Assembly (NCBI GenBank): GCA_022985045.1
Contig: CM040965.1
Span: 60,025,329 to 60,089,328, forward strand
Direction of reading: 5' to 3'
Origin: Macadamia tetraphylla
Lineage: Eukaryota; Streptophyta; Magnoliopsida; Proteales; Proteaceae
DNA: 64,000 bases
Shown here: positions 12,799-25,139 of the stretch, in pieces
Layout of the letters: every line of letters begins with the position of its first letter
Numbering within the stretch: position 1 is the first letter of the stretch
Made by a program: the position numbers and the translations under genes
The notes under the pieces: generated by a model
Seen by the model: the letters and a program-made list of their open reading frames with translations, nothing else
Told to the model about the DNA's origin: nothing
Databases searched by the model: none

Positions 12799-13788
12799 TG
12801 ATAAGATTTAAAATGTAACCGTAAGTGTACAGATAAGTGTAGTTACAGGTCAAATACAGAGAGAACAACCACTTTATTTTTTTGTTTCTTTTAATAATGC
12901 AAAAGTGAACCGATTAATGGTTGTGATCTAATTCTAACTACTATCCTAAACATATATATCTAAAATAACGTCATAATCATTCATCATCTAAGAATTTAAA
13001 TACTCAAATCACGCAATTAAAATTAAATAAATAAACAACTGAAAATAAATACCCCACGTAATTAAAAAACAATGAAGGAAAAAAAATACTGAAATAAAAA
13101 TAAAGTAAAAGAAAGGGAATAAGCTAGAGAGAGGCTCACAAGTAGGTTTCTCTATTTAGCCTGAGGGATGTATCATAATATGGGCTTCCTTACTTAATCA
13201 GAGAGTCACTCTTATAAGGGTTACTCTACTTGGTTTTAGGGAAAGGGAGACAATTAAAATAAAAACAATAAAATGATGGTTCTATGGCTAGGAGGGGCAA
13301 AGCCAACACATACACTAGTCATGAACCTTGAGGGAAAGGGAAAACAATAATGTAATGACTGAAATTAAAATCCTAAATTAAGAAAGAAAGAGTAGTCAGA
13401 AGAGGGAATGAGAGGGGGGAGAGAAGACTATTGAATAAGCCTACCTACCTGAATCAATGCTTGAACTTGAATACTTGGGTGATTTGAGATCCAGTCAATC
13501 TTAAAAACTAGACCTAGAATTAACCAAATCTGAATTTTTTTTATCTGGAGAAAACAAATCTTGAAAAAAAAAACTGAACTTAAAAAAAAAAAAGATGCCC
13601 CACGGCTCGTGATCTTATCACCTAGATCTAAGCCTAGAACTATAACTTTAAAAATTACAACTCAATTGCATAAATCATAAACATAAAAGGCTGAATAAAA
13701 ATAAAAGAGTGCTTGCATTAATTGAAATAAAAAGCTATTACAAAAGTGATTAAACAAAAATAAAGAAGAACTAAAACTAAAGAGAGTG

Positions 13789-13831
<43 letters not shown>

Positions 13832-14318
13832 AACAAAAAAAACCCTAGAAGAAGAATGAAGTGTCCACCATTCTCTTACATGAGTTATATTTATAGAAAA
13901 TGGGGAGGTAGGGTAACAAATTTCTTTCCTAAAAGGAAAAAACCCACAATTGGTAGTGAGATCTTTTGAGACCAAAAGTGCTAAGGTGGAGGAGAGAGAA
14001 GAGAAATAAACTTGAAAAAATTTCCTATAATTTTTTACGTATTTTCGTTCCTTTTTTTATTTATTTTTCTATTCTTTTTCTCCCTCTCTTCAAATCTTGC
14101 GCACAACCTTGTTGGTCGGGTGAGCAAGGGAATTTTGCACACCATAGCCCACCAACTACACTAGGTAGTTGTTGTTGGAGAGATATGATACCGATAATGC
14201 TTAAAGCCTTTAAAATATAAAACCTGTAAAAAGAGAGTAAAACCTAAGGTAATTCCATTCTAAATATGCAAAATGCATGTTTTACTACCCTAGATTTCAC
14301 ACATAAATGTGTTCATCA
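12799..14318. mobile_element. Solo LTR, 1520 bp, with perfect 5-bp target duplication
   Basis: The sequence starts TGATAAGATTT and ends GTTCATCA, and is flanked on both sides by CTTTG (12794-12798 and 14319-14323). Removing it restores the host sequence seen in duplicate copy A (GGGCTTTGCAA), which verifies the borders. It contains a GA microsatellite at about 13793-13830 and no coding frame with a domain. It is an LTR left after recombination between the two LTRs of a retrotransposon. The superfamily cannot be told from the LTR alone; Ty3/Gypsy is likely. Confidence 0.85.
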
Positions 14319-14899
14319 CTTTGCAAGCCTATTTATATTGTGTCAAGTAAACTGGCATTGTATATATTCAACTCTTAATGTTAGAATAAAAAATAAAAAA
14401 GTGAAAAAAAAGCCATACACAATGCAAGGTTTCATCACTACAGATATGAGAGGGTCATAAAGTATGCAATCTTACCCCTATTTTTGAAGAGATTATTTCC
14501 CAACCAATCTTAATACTTTATGTGGCAGAAACTTAAAATGTCATGTAATTGCCAAAATGTCATAAAAGCTTTAACCATACAAGGACTTTAAATCTAGCTC
14601 AAGAATCTCAAACAAATGAATGTTTCAAGGTTTAATCTTAAGGTATCCAAAATCATCCATCTCAACATCCTTGCCTCTGCTACATTAATTTTATTTAAAT
14701 GGTGTACTTCTTTTACCAGCTAACCTTTAACTCCATATATTATTACTAGTCAATAGTTATATAGCTATTCCATAAATTTTTCTTTTAAAAGTTGCCAAAT
14801 CATGGTGAATACCTTAGAAGTCCTCAAGCTATAATGCAACAAAGAGACTACAATCTCATGGAAAAAAAAAATGCACAGATTTTGTACCAAAATCTTGAA

Positions 14900-15185
14900 A
14901 ACGTATTGAAACAAGTATTTTGAACCATAGCCTTTTCAATTTTTGTTGCTGTAATAGCATCGAAGATATTAACCATCTCTTCTTCTTTTGCCTTTTCTCC
15001 TCTTCTATCTGGAAGAAAACCCTCAGATCCATTGGGTCGTCCTATAGACCCACCCTCCTTTGTCTAGAGAGTGGCTCTGGATTAACATTACTTTCAACGG
15101 TTCTACCATATGTGATACAATAGGAAATCTCACTTTTACAATCAATCATATTTGGATGGAGCACAATCTCTTGAGGTGTACTCCT
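14900..15185 (+). pseudogene. LINE remnant, left part (reverse-transcriptase-associated zinc-binding region)
   Basis: The frame from 14920 reads CCCNSIEDINHLFFFC followed by SSSIWKKTL, the pattern of the zinc-binding domain after the reverse transcriptase in plant LINEs. It ends at 15123; in another frame the sequence continues HIWMEHNLLRC up to the border of the old Copia element. The LINE resumes at 25605. It is strongly 5'-truncated, with no reverse transcriptase core in the window. Confidence 0.6.
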
Positions 15186-15657
15186 GATGGAATTTATAAC
15201 ATCATAATTCATAAATCATAATAAGGATATTGTCAATACACTATGAACCATTTTATTACAAGAGGACAAACAACATACCATTCACCGTCGATGGCGTGTT
15301 GTTTTCAGTGGAGCTTGACGTAGCTATTGATGCCGTCCTTGCACGAATAAACAACTTTCTTCTTCAATGGAGGTAGGTTTCTTCCCTTAGTATTTTCTCA
15401 ATGCACTTCTCTAATGGGCAAGATTAGTACGTTACTATACAAGAGGGGACCTAGTCTCTTTTAATAACACAATGTCTATCTCCCATTAAGGTAGGCCAAT
15501 CAATTAGAAAGCAAGTTTTCCCTATTTATAACCGAACTAATATGGTGGGTATCCTTAATAGAATCCAAGATAATTTGTAATCAAATCAAATATTGGGTTT
15601 CTATAATAGAGCTCAATCAATGGTCAATTAGGACAAATAAGGAAAATAAATCCTACA
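15186..15657 (-). repeat. 3' LTR of the old Copia element
   Basis: It pairs with 25140-25604. Shared sequence includes GTCGATGGCGTGTTGTTT, TTCTTCAATGGAGGTAGGTT and AATCAAATATTGG. Many substitutions and small indels separate the two LTRs, in contrast to the young element at 31.7 kb. Confidence 0.9.
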
Positions 15658-17529
15658 ATCTCTCACTTGAACCATTTGACCAGTTCACAACAACCCAAGT
15701 TTTATTTATGAAAAACAAGTTAAAAGATTTGTTTGTTAAAACGACAATTCTTGGATTCCAACAATTTTAGAAAACAACTCAATGTGACCATTTTAACAAA
15801 ACATCCTATCCGTTGGTCACATTCAATAATATATTGAATGAATGAAACTATTGATAGAAACTATGACAATTAAGCATCATTTATCAGTCGACACACACCC
15901 TTCCACAATCACAGTATCAACAATCCCACCCAAACCAGTTCTTAAGAAAGGAAATAAATAATAAACTGTCTAAATAATAATATCTCATTTATATCAAAGA
16001 AATGTGTACACATAATAATAAAACAAAAAACATTTAGAAATCACATATAATGTGATCACTATAAAGGAGTGTCATGTACAAATACAAATGACCAAACACA
16101 TTAATTCTTAATCAGACTCATTCCTGCAATATCTGTGTAAACCTTTGACGCTTTTATGCCTTAGTCATAATCATCATATTGGTCATAATATGTACAATAT
16201 ACATCATTGTTTCTGAATTATATTTATAAAAATGTATTAAACTCTAAAAAATTTTGCTTTATAAAAAATGTTTATCATTCTTGGAGTAATTCACAGCTAC
16301 AATATTGTCTCAATATGTTCTCAGCGACTCTAAATGGCGTCGACAATCCGAAACCCTGAGATAATGACAATATTGCTATAGACGTGGCCTTAAAGCATAC
16401 CACGAACTCCACTTTCAAAAGAAAAACAGATAATCAATAATGCTTCTTAAACTTAAAAGAAATTGTCTCACCATTAAGTAGAAACTCATGTCTAGATATA
16501 GACTTTCTGTATTGAGGCATCATACATAATCAGTGTAATACCCTACTTCTTAAACCCGGTCTGATTTCACGGTTGACCCGGTTTAACCATGCAGGACCCG
16601 AACCGGAGAGAGTTAAGGTGGGTTCTTTATGGACTATGATGGCAAGGGTGACCTTAAACACCGGCTGGCTAGACAAGTCCGAGTCAGTGCCAGAAGAGAC
16701 GGGAATACCCAAACCGTGTACATGCACCTATCATAAGGCCATGTACGGATAAAGCAGGTATGTAGCCGTATCTTAAGGCGCATACGTATATTACATCTTA
16801 TGCCAAGAGTGAGATTAGTGCCGAGGGCCGAATTCTGTCAAAATCCCACTTGTTGGCCAAGTTTTTGGCCTCAGGTGGGCGGACAGGTGGGCGCATCCAC
16901 CCACCTGAGTGACCCACCCATGTGAATTACTTAGTTATTTAAGAAGTATATATAGCATTTATGTTTTTCTTTTCTTTTCTCATTTATGACACTCGGACGT
17001 TGGTGAGAAGAGTAAAGAGGAGAGAGAAAAGAAGGAAAGGAAGAGGAGAAGAGAAGGAAGAGGAAGAAGAGATGGATTTCAGTGGCGCTGAGGCTTGATC
17101 TTCCCATTCCGACGCCGGAAGAGTGATCTCCAACACTAGAGCTACGTTTAGAGGTGAGCAAAAGCTGGGTTCCTTAAACTTTCACCATACCCAAGTAAAA
17201 CCCTTGATTTGGGTAAGATTTCTTGAGATCTTGTAAATCTCCCTTGAGATGATGAATCTAAGGTTTAATAGATGGTTTATGTGTTGATTTTGAAGGATTT
17301 GAAGAAGGGTTTCCACGGTTGCAAGAGCATTGGTGATTGGAAGTGATTTTGGGGTTTTGAAGGAGTTCTTGAGCAAAGAAGGTAAGACGGCTTCCCATTC
17401 CTTAAATCTAACCTAGATCTAGGTTAGAACCATCTTATGAGACCTTGAATGTGTGAAGAATGGGTTTGAAAAAGCCCCATTTGAATCCCCAAAGGTTGGG
17501 GGAAGTTTGGGAAGAAACAACAGTTTTTC

Positions 17530-17760
17530 GCCAAGATCGGTGGGCCATTTGGCCCGCCTGTGGGCACCCGCCTGAGAGGGCAGGACCCTCGGACCCAATC
17601 GGCGGGCCGATCGGTGGGCCACCCTGCCCATCGGTCTTAGCAGGGCCCTCGGGCCCAATCGGTGGGTCAGACCAGCGGGCCGACCGATGGGCCGACCGGT
17701 GGGCCGACCTACTCCGGTCAGACCGGTGGAGTCGGTGGGTCGACAGTGGGTCAGTCCGAC
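17530..17760. repeat. GC-rich degenerate repeat inside the solo LTR
   Basis: Repeated variants of GATCGGTGGGCC and GACCGGTGGGCCGAC occur at irregular spacing. They generate Arg/Ser/His/Pro-rich open frames on both strands with no domain. Confidence 0.7.
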
Positions 17761-18954
17761 CCACCCGAGAGGCTCCGAACGTGATTTTTACGTCTGATTG
17801 GACCCAAAACGGACGTGTGACCTTCTTCTAGGATTCTAAACATGATCTTGTCATTGGATCGTGTTAATCTTGATCCCAAGTGGTGAAATACTAACCCCGC
17901 TCACTCATTATAGGTTCACCAAATCTTACGCTTCTCGCGCCGGATCTCACCCGTACCGAGCGTGAGTCCTTGTACACTACAGGTAAGTGGAGAGAGGATG
18001 TTTGGCCTTGTTTCAAGGCATTGTTTGGCATTCATTTAATTGTATCTAGTCTAGCCATGCCATCATGAAAATGCTATGTAGATTAGTCATCCTCACATTG
18101 TTATGCATGGGTGTTATGTTTATTTTCTAAATGCCAAGTGATGATATGCTCACGTGATGAATGTTGACATCATTGTGCATGATGCATTAATAGACTAGAT
18201 GTCGTAGTTGGCTTGAAAACGAGTGCATTGGTGGCCCATGGTATGGGACGCGGTGGTACTATACAATCGTACTATTGTCATATAGGAGCATACGGTTTAA
18301 GATTATCACCTTCCCGTGCTACGACCCTTCCCAATAGGGGTTAAGGTGTTGGGTTACCATTTGGGGGGAAGCAGTGGTTGCGGTTGTCGAGTCACTGTGG
18401 CGGTTAGACATTACGCCCAGCTAGTCATTAGGACAGTCGGCAACCCCGGTGGTATATTCAAGAGGGCCAATCGATCGCTTTTAAATTGTGAGTCAAGACT
18501 TTAAATTTCTCATTTATTTTATGTTGACAGTCGGTGGTCGGCATGTTTTTACTTTTCTGAGTACTCACGGTGGGCCTTCTCCGACAGCCCTATGGGCGTA
18601 TCACGGGATGGAGTTCACGGCTAGTACTCGGAGTATATGCGCACTGTGGTTGTAGTAGCACTAAACCAAAGACTTAGTAATGTTACTTAGGTGGATGTGA
18701 TTAAAAATGTATTGCCTAACATATAGTGCATATGGTTGTATTTTGTTGTGTGGACTGTTGTGTAGTCCATCTTTTCACTTGCTAAGCTAGTGAGCTCATC
18801 CCACGTGTGCACCTCTTTTAGATGATTTTACAGGTCATCAACTAGATGAGCATGGGGCGGGTCCCACAGTTGAGTTCCCTGAAGAGGACTGGTGGGTTCC
18901 TGAGGAGTTAGAGCACGGCACTGATTGCTCGTGCGAGAGTTGTGCTGCGGGATC

Positions 18955-19075
18955 GTAGTTCTGATACCGAGCTGAGCTCCACTTTTGATGCCGAGCTGAG
19001 CTCTACCTTGTGATGCCGAGCTGAGCTCAAGCTTTGATACCGAGCTGAGTTCTAAGCTTTGATACCGAGCCGAAC
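18955..19075. repeat. Minisatellite with GAGCTGAGCTC core inside the solo LTR
   Basis: Five head-to-tail units of about 24-26 bp, each starting near TGATGCCGAGCTGAGCTC or TGATACCGAGCTGAG, diverge toward the right. Each core contains overlapping SacI-type GAGCTC palindromes. Confidence 0.85.
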
Positions 19076-19372
19076 TGTACACTCTAATTTTTAATGATTC
19101 ATTTTGTGTACTTGATATGTGAATTGTACTCTTATTGTGTAAATATCATGCCTTCGGGTCCACATGTATTTAACTATTGTATCACAATTCGAGTATCAAG
19201 TATTGTGGGAATATTCACAGGTAAACTAAGTCTTCCGCTGAACTGATGAGCTCTTTCTTAGTTGTGTGTATACTATGGTGGAATACTATATCAGATGATC
19301 CTGGCAGGTTTGGGTTAATCGTGTTAACCCGGTCACTGGCCCAGTTCTGTGTGAACGGGGTGTGACAATCAG

Positions 19373-19430
19373 AGTCCTTATATCTAATCACTTCAAAATA
19401 ATCAGATTCTCTGTAGGTAAGCATATAATT
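19373..19430 (-). pseudogene. Old Copia RNase H fragment
   Basis: The minus strand reads MLTYRESDYFEVIRYKDSD, matching MLTYRASDRLEVIGYSDSD of the Copia element at 37109-37165. The frame is cut at the solo LTR border and resumes on its other side at 16528. Confidence 0.85.
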
Positions 19431-21041
19431 CTTAGCTCACTAAATGTATTTTATTACTTTCAATCATATAGTTGCCCAATATAGAACTAATGTCATGACG
19501 AGTGTCAAAATATTACATACATTCTGATTATTCTATGGACACTTCCTTAAATCAATTTTATCACATTAGATTATAAATGCAACACTTGATCAATAAATCT
19601 ATATATTGCATCACTCTAAAACTTCATCAATATAGGTTTCCTGTGATAGTTTAGATAATTGGCGAGATATATGATAATGTATCTTTAAGCAAGTAACAAA
19701 AGAGGCTAAACCAATATCTCTCATTTAGAAGTTCTTGAGAAAAACAATTTCGTATTGCTCATCTAAATACGATTATTCATATATAAAATCAGAAATATAA
19801 ACATGTTTCCACTGAGTTTCAGATATATACATCTATAAAGACGCTCACAATAAATTTGAAAGAAATAAAAGAAAATATGGTTAAATATGATATATACCAC
19901 TATCATAAAGCTTGTTTAACTTTGTATACGCATTTCTGATATATGCACACTAAATATTCCTTATTCATTAAATTCTTCATATTCGTTTCTATAGTTTTTC
20001 TCATTTAAACCTTTATTCAAGAATATACTTTTCACATTCATTTGGTGAAGCTCCAGGTCATAATAAGCCACCAACACTAAAATGATCCTAAGAGAATCTT
20101 TCTTAGCAACAAGAGAAAAAGTTTCATAGTAATCAATGCTATCTTTTTTTTTTTTTTGAGTGAAATCTTTACAATTAATCTGACTTTATATCTTTCAATA
20201 TTACCTTTCGAGTCACGATTAGTTTTAAATATATACAATCAATCGCCTTAAAGCTCTTAAGTAGTTTGAATGAATTCCCAGACATCATTGTCACTAACTG
20301 ATTTCATCTCATTTTTCATGGTATCTATCCACTTTTAAGAGAATCATCATCATTAATGGAAGGTGAAAAATATGTCATTCTCGATTCTAATATCGAACTC
20401 TGCTTCTTAGAAATATATTATACAACTATCCGGAATAATAGACCTCTTAACTTTTAAAGGTCTAACATAAATTTTGATTGAAGAACATTTATAGTATTCA
20501 TTGTGATAACTACATCATAGAGTATTACATCTTTCATAGCTTGTTCGTATGATTATTTTCAATAGTCACCTGTGAAAAAATACTATCCCGATATACAAAC
20601 ATCAGTAGTGAAATCTGATATTTCTTAAACACCACATTATATGGTTTCTCAGTCACACTAATGTTATCATCCCCTAAAAAACTAGTAGTTCATATTTACA
20701 AAATTATGGTACTACGAGTGGTTTCAAAGATACAATTATTTGACCACTAACAATTACCTATAAAGTAATAATTTATGATTTTAAGGTCAAATTTCAATTT
20801 ATAAAATTCAAACAATAAAGTATTTGCCTATCATGCTACGTACAATTTCATAAGGGTACAATTGCATCTTCTCTTATGTCAAGTGTACTAGAAATTAGGT
20901 ATTGAAAAGTTATACCCTCAATCTTAAAGAATCGAACAAATACAATAATCCTTATGACAATTACTATATTTTATTTAGATTGCTTATCTTTAATGTAATC
21001 TAAGAAAATAGTAAAATCAGTTAAGTCAAGACTTGACATTA

Positions 21042-21344
21042 TTATTTCTTCAATAATCTCTCTTTTCTAGGTCTAGATATATGACTTAAACATTTATGCC
21101 ATAAGGGTAAGGAATCAACAATATTGGATTCATGTTTTAATCCGATACTTATGTACAAAGTAAGAAGAAATATTCTAAAAAAAAAATATATATAATCCAA
21201 AATAATTTTATAAAGACCACTATATAAATATCTAGTATAAACCAAATTATTATCTTTATAAACATTAACAACTTTATTCGTCAAATTAAAGTTGTATATT
21301 TCAGAGTCAAGTCTAGATAAATTTAGAACATATAGAGTATTCAT
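21042..21344 (-). pseudogene. Old Copia pre-integrase/integrase N-terminal fragment
   Basis: The minus-strand frame matches the GAG-pre-integrase region of the Copia element at 34.57-34.87 kb: LSRLDSEIYNFNL, KVVNVYKDNNLVYT, LWHKCLSHISRPR. The first His of the HHCC site is present here (LWHK), while the second is altered. Flanking frames are full of stops. It identifies the 15-25 kb element as the same lineage as the 31.7-38.5 kb one. Confidence 0.85.
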
Positions 21345-22039
21345 AAAGTCTACTTGAAATTCATTATCAATAATGAGTCTACGAGTATCGATTGCTCAAA
21401 CTCTAGCATCTATCAGGTTTTCACTAGACTTTTCTCTACACTCTTTTAAATTCAACTAGACTCTACTCTCATATACTTTTTGGATTTAATATCCTGAGTT
21501 ATCCTAACTGAAAGATTAACAATAACACCTTAGTGAATCTTTCCATCATCACACGAGATTAGTTAATATTGGTTTGAAAACATGCAAAGATTTATATTAT
21601 TACCATTTTTTTCAAACCAATCATTATCTAACATTCTTTCTGGAAGTATCACTTCTCATTGTCAGATTTAAAGTCTTTATAGAGGATTCACTATTTTTCT
21701 AAGTGTAATTTTCTATATTCTAATGTATATAGTATCATTCATTTATCATCTTGCTTCAGTCTTAATTCTTTTGGACATACATTCTTAGGATTTAATCTAG
21801 GTTCCATCTTCGTTTATATTATGGTAGATTTTAAATGATCCAAACTTTTAAGAAATTGAATTTAATATAATCTAAGTAATGAATGATTTATTATAGGAGA
21901 CATAATAGATAAAACTCTTATTAAAGAGAAGTAAATAACACATGTCTATCGTAATATTAGGCTTTGAGTTTTAACAATAATAAAGTAACTTATTGCATCA
22001 TTACAATTTATCATTCGGGATCGAGATAGTAACATACTA

Positions 22040-22680
22040 GTGGTTCACTTCACAGGTGTTGGAAGACATCTATAGATAATCCTTATAGCAAAATTATTTA
22101 AAGTATCAAAATGATCAAGAAAGACATACATTTAAATACTCACATTCTATCTTGATCTCTAGGCTCTTAAATATAGATCAACTCAGTCATTCAAGAATGT
22201 ATACCGTTGGATACTTTCATTCTATATTTGACTATCATATAATGATCATCATAAGGCCCTAAAGTTTTCATTTAAATTGAATTTATTACACTTTTATGTA
22301 TAGAGCCAACAATACAATCTATACAATTTAGAAGAATGTACATTTGGATACTCCCATTCAACCCAACTATATGATCATTAATACTCTAAATCCCTATATG
22401 ATTTCAATTTAAATTGAATGTATCTCACAACAAAGTCTAGAGCTAAAGTATATAATCCATACAACTAAGAAGATTGTGTACCTTTGGATACTCTCATTCG
22501 ACCCAATTACAGAATCATTAATATCCTAGACTCTTTTAAATGAAATATGTATATCACTCTTTAAGTCTAGAACCAAAGATATAATCCATACAATCAAGAA
22601 GAATGTGTACCTTTGGGTACTCTCATTGAACCTAATTGCATGATCATTAATATCCTATACTTATTTAAACTTCAATGATG
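22040..22680. repeat. Leader repeats of the old Copia element
   Basis: Several imperfect units of about 110-130 bp each carry GAATGT(GT)ACCTTTGGATACTC and a following GATCATTAATA stretch. The equivalent leader of the young element (33080-33330) carries related GGAATATCC(A/G)CAGGTATACAT units in the opposite orientation. Confidence 0.7.
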
Positions 22681-23762
22681 ATATACTTTATACTTATTTC
22701 TTTCATAAATAGTCTCCCTAACTAATGGAAACTAAAATAGAAATAATAAATAATCATTAATAGAATAATAAATTACAAGAATTTGATTCTAAATATGGTA
22801 TAAATTGAAGTGTACATAATAAACTTGTTTATGTTTACAATAGAATCATAAATAGTACTAAGGAAAATTATCCAGTACCACCCCTAAAATTGAAACTAAC
22901 TCAGAGTAACCCCTAAAAATGAAAATAATGTCTACCACACCCCTAAATTGTAACATTGTTAACTGAAAGTGCGAAATATCCCTTTTATCCTTATACTTAA
23001 ACTCTAAAAAGAACCAATTTTCTTCCAAACTCCCTTAGTCGCGACCTTAGCTGGGAGAGTAAACCATTAGCAATAGAAGGTTGCAGCTCATTTGAGTAGA
23101 TCTGGCGACTCCGACAACATGAGTCTAGTAGTAGCAATCGAAGCTTGAAAATTCTTCTTGTAAATCTTCGAAGGCTTATAGCTTGAAGCCCTAGCAACAA
23201 TCGAAGCTTGAAGCCTCTAGCAGAAGCCCTAACAGCAATTGGAGTAACCCCCATTTCCCATCTGTAAGCCAAGAACCGAAGGTAAGTGTTGTGTAAGCAT
23301 AAACCTTTCTTTGATTTCAACCTTAAGGAATGCAACCTAGAGGACCGACCCCATTGAAGACAATATTATGTGTTCCCACTTGGAGTATGGGTTCTGCTGC
23401 TCTGGTCTTCTCAGAGAATGGGTTCTGCTGCTCTAGTCTTCTCAAAGAATGGGCTCTAATTTTATTCTGGATTTTGCTTCTGGTCTTCTCAAAACAAGTT
23501 ATTTGATCATTAAAAGATAGGATAGCTATGCCTCTGGACTCATACCCTTGAAGGTCCTTTGAAAGGGGCATTTTATCAAGAGGGCAGCTATGTTTGGGAG
23601 CTTATAGCCTTTATTCATGCTACCTTCAGAACAGGGGATCTCTGTTCTCTATTGATTTGAGTCCATAAGCTTCAATCTTTATTGTTGTGTAGTATTATAG
23701 TTTTAAGTCTTCTCATATATAGTGTTGATTTCGATATCTGTGTTTTTTTTTACAGACATACT

Positions 23763-24143
23763 ATGTCATTTAGTAGTGATATTAACTCCTCCAACTCCAA
23801 ATGTCCATTAAATTATTAGAATTTAAGATGTGGATGTAATAAGAAGGCATCAATGAGAATTTCTAAGTCTATCCGGAATATGAACAAGCTCTACTACTGT
23901 TGTCCAGAGTTTCCAAGAGGAGGATGTGGTTTTTTTTCATGGTGTTTACCAGTGAAAGGCATTCATAAAACTACTGCACATAAAACCACAATATGTGAAA
24001 GGCTTATACAAATGGAAGAACATATGAAGGATGAGCTGCAGAAGTTGATTGTAGAAATCCGTACTTTGAAGAATAGCTTGAATGTTATGGGTCAGGTTGT
24101 AATGGTTATTGTTGTTGTCTTTTTAATGTATTTGACTAGGTAA
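23763..24143 (+). pseudogene. GRF-type zinc-finger small protein (At4g04775-like) with premature stop
   Basis: From the ATG at 23763 the frame reads a Ser/Asn-rich start, meets a TAG at 23817-23819, then continues without break as RCGCNKKASMRIS, NKLYYCCPEF, GGCGFFSWC. This has the Cys-x-Cys, aromatic and Cys spacing of the GRF zinc finger. A coiled-coil stretch (about residues 75-105) and a hydrophobic C-terminal segment (VVMVIVVVFLMYL) follow; plant GRF proteins of this kind share that layout and have no established function. The first ATG after the stop is at 23853, but that start loses the first two zinc ligands. The gene sits in the leader of the decayed Copia element, probably carried in by another element whose left end may be near 22860. 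A disrupted copy is the best reading. Confidence 0.65.
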
Positions 24144-24316
24144 AGCTTGCTAGAAGCTTATGAAGGACATATCAAGTTATAAGTTGTAATATGAATGAAA
24201 ATGTGGTTGATATGAAATTATTTTATCTAATTGTGAGTGCTCTGTTTACTATCAACATTGAGATACAAGATGAGTCAAAATTTACTGCAACTTAAATAAA
24301 CAAGTCTTGCACCAAA

Positions 24317-24507
24317 CTACTACAATACCATAAAGAGTATGGCCATATAATCAAGACCAATGTCAAACACAGAACCACAGTACTATAATACCAACAAAGA
24401 GTAAAGCTATGTAGTCAAGACTAATGTCAAACACATAACCACAGTACTACAATACCAACAAAGAGTAAAGCTATGTAGTCAAGAGACTCAAGACCAATGT
24501 CAAATAC
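24317..24507. repeat. Tandem repeat, about 68-bp unit, three copies
   Basis: Three successive units share ACAATACCA(A/T)(A/C)AAAGAGTA and GTCAAGAC(C/T)AATGTCAAA. The last two are nearly identical. It lies between the GRF gene and the 5' LTR of the old Copia element. Confidence 0.8.
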
Positions 24508-25126
24508 ATAGCATCCATAAACATTACACCACCAATAAAAAATCAGTCCAAAATCAATTGTTTACACACCAACAAGAACCAAAAGTATAACACTAGTTTG
24601 TTTCCTATTTTCTACTTCTACCATCTCTTTTCTCATTAGCACTTTTAAAATCTGGGCCGTCGGGCCGGGTCATGGGTCGATCCATCGGGTCAGGATCGGG
24701 TCGATCCATTTCGGTTCGATCCAAACAGATTCGGTTCAATCAATTTTGGTTAAAAAAATGATTTAATTTGATTTGATTTTGAATCAAATAAACCTCTTAA
24801 TGGGCTATTGAGCTTAGTGGGCTGTAGTAATGAGTTTAAGTCAATTTTGATTTGAATTAAACATTGCATGGGCTAAAGACCATATTCGAATGACTTAAAA
24901 AGGAAATAAAACCCAGTCTATCATTATAAAATAAAAGAATAAAAGCTCAATACTTATACTATTAAAAGAATTTAGAAAATCTAACCAAATATGCATTATG
25001 ATGGGAAAGTCTCCATCTCAATATCAACCCAAATCGTATGAATAGAACCTTAACTAATTATTACAGCCTCTTTAATGATTGATTTCAACCTATGAAAAAT
25101 GATCAATAACCTATTGGCAAACCTAA

Positions 25127-25139
25127 TGTCTGATATCAT
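25127..25139 (-). other. Degenerate primer-binding site of the old Copia element
   Basis: On the minus strand the sequence just inside the 5' LTR reads ATGATATCAGAC, a decayed form of TGGTATCAGAG, the initiator tRNA-Met site seen intact in the young element at 32185. Confidence 0.7.

Larger units (their letters stand above)
10780..14440. repeat. Duplicated block, copy B, interrupted by two insertions
   Basis: It is collinear with 8970-9890. The match runs from 10780 to 11355, breaks at a roughly 1.2-kb extra segment that includes a hAT-like element, resumes at about 12575, is interrupted by a solo LTR at 12799-14318, and resumes as CAAGCC(T)ATT...TGTCAAG, matching 9828-9860. Sequence near 14800-14915 further resembles both 8618-8650 and the left flank of the young Copia element at 31670-31728. 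Confidence 0.75.
16534..19367. mobile_element. Solo LTR, 2834 bp, inserted in the old Copia RNase H region
   Basis: It starts TGTAATACCC and ends GGGGTGTGACA, typical of long Ty3/Gypsy (chromovirus-like) LTRs, and has a perfect 5-bp target duplication ATCAG (16529-16533 and 19368-19372). On the minus strand the flanks join across the insertion to give the RNase H stretch with its TCTGATTATG, matching 37160 of the other Copia element, so the insertion point is certain. The LTR is much more GC-rich than its surroundings. It contains GGTGGGCCGAC-type repeats (17530-17760) and a GAGCTGAGCTC-type array (18960-19075). No protein-coding frame with a domain was found. Confidence 0.9.

Noticed and set aside
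17419..17831. GC-rich open frames on both strands with Arg/Ser/His/Pro repeats
   Set aside because: They come from the degenerate GGTGGGCC repeats within a solo LTR and have no domain.
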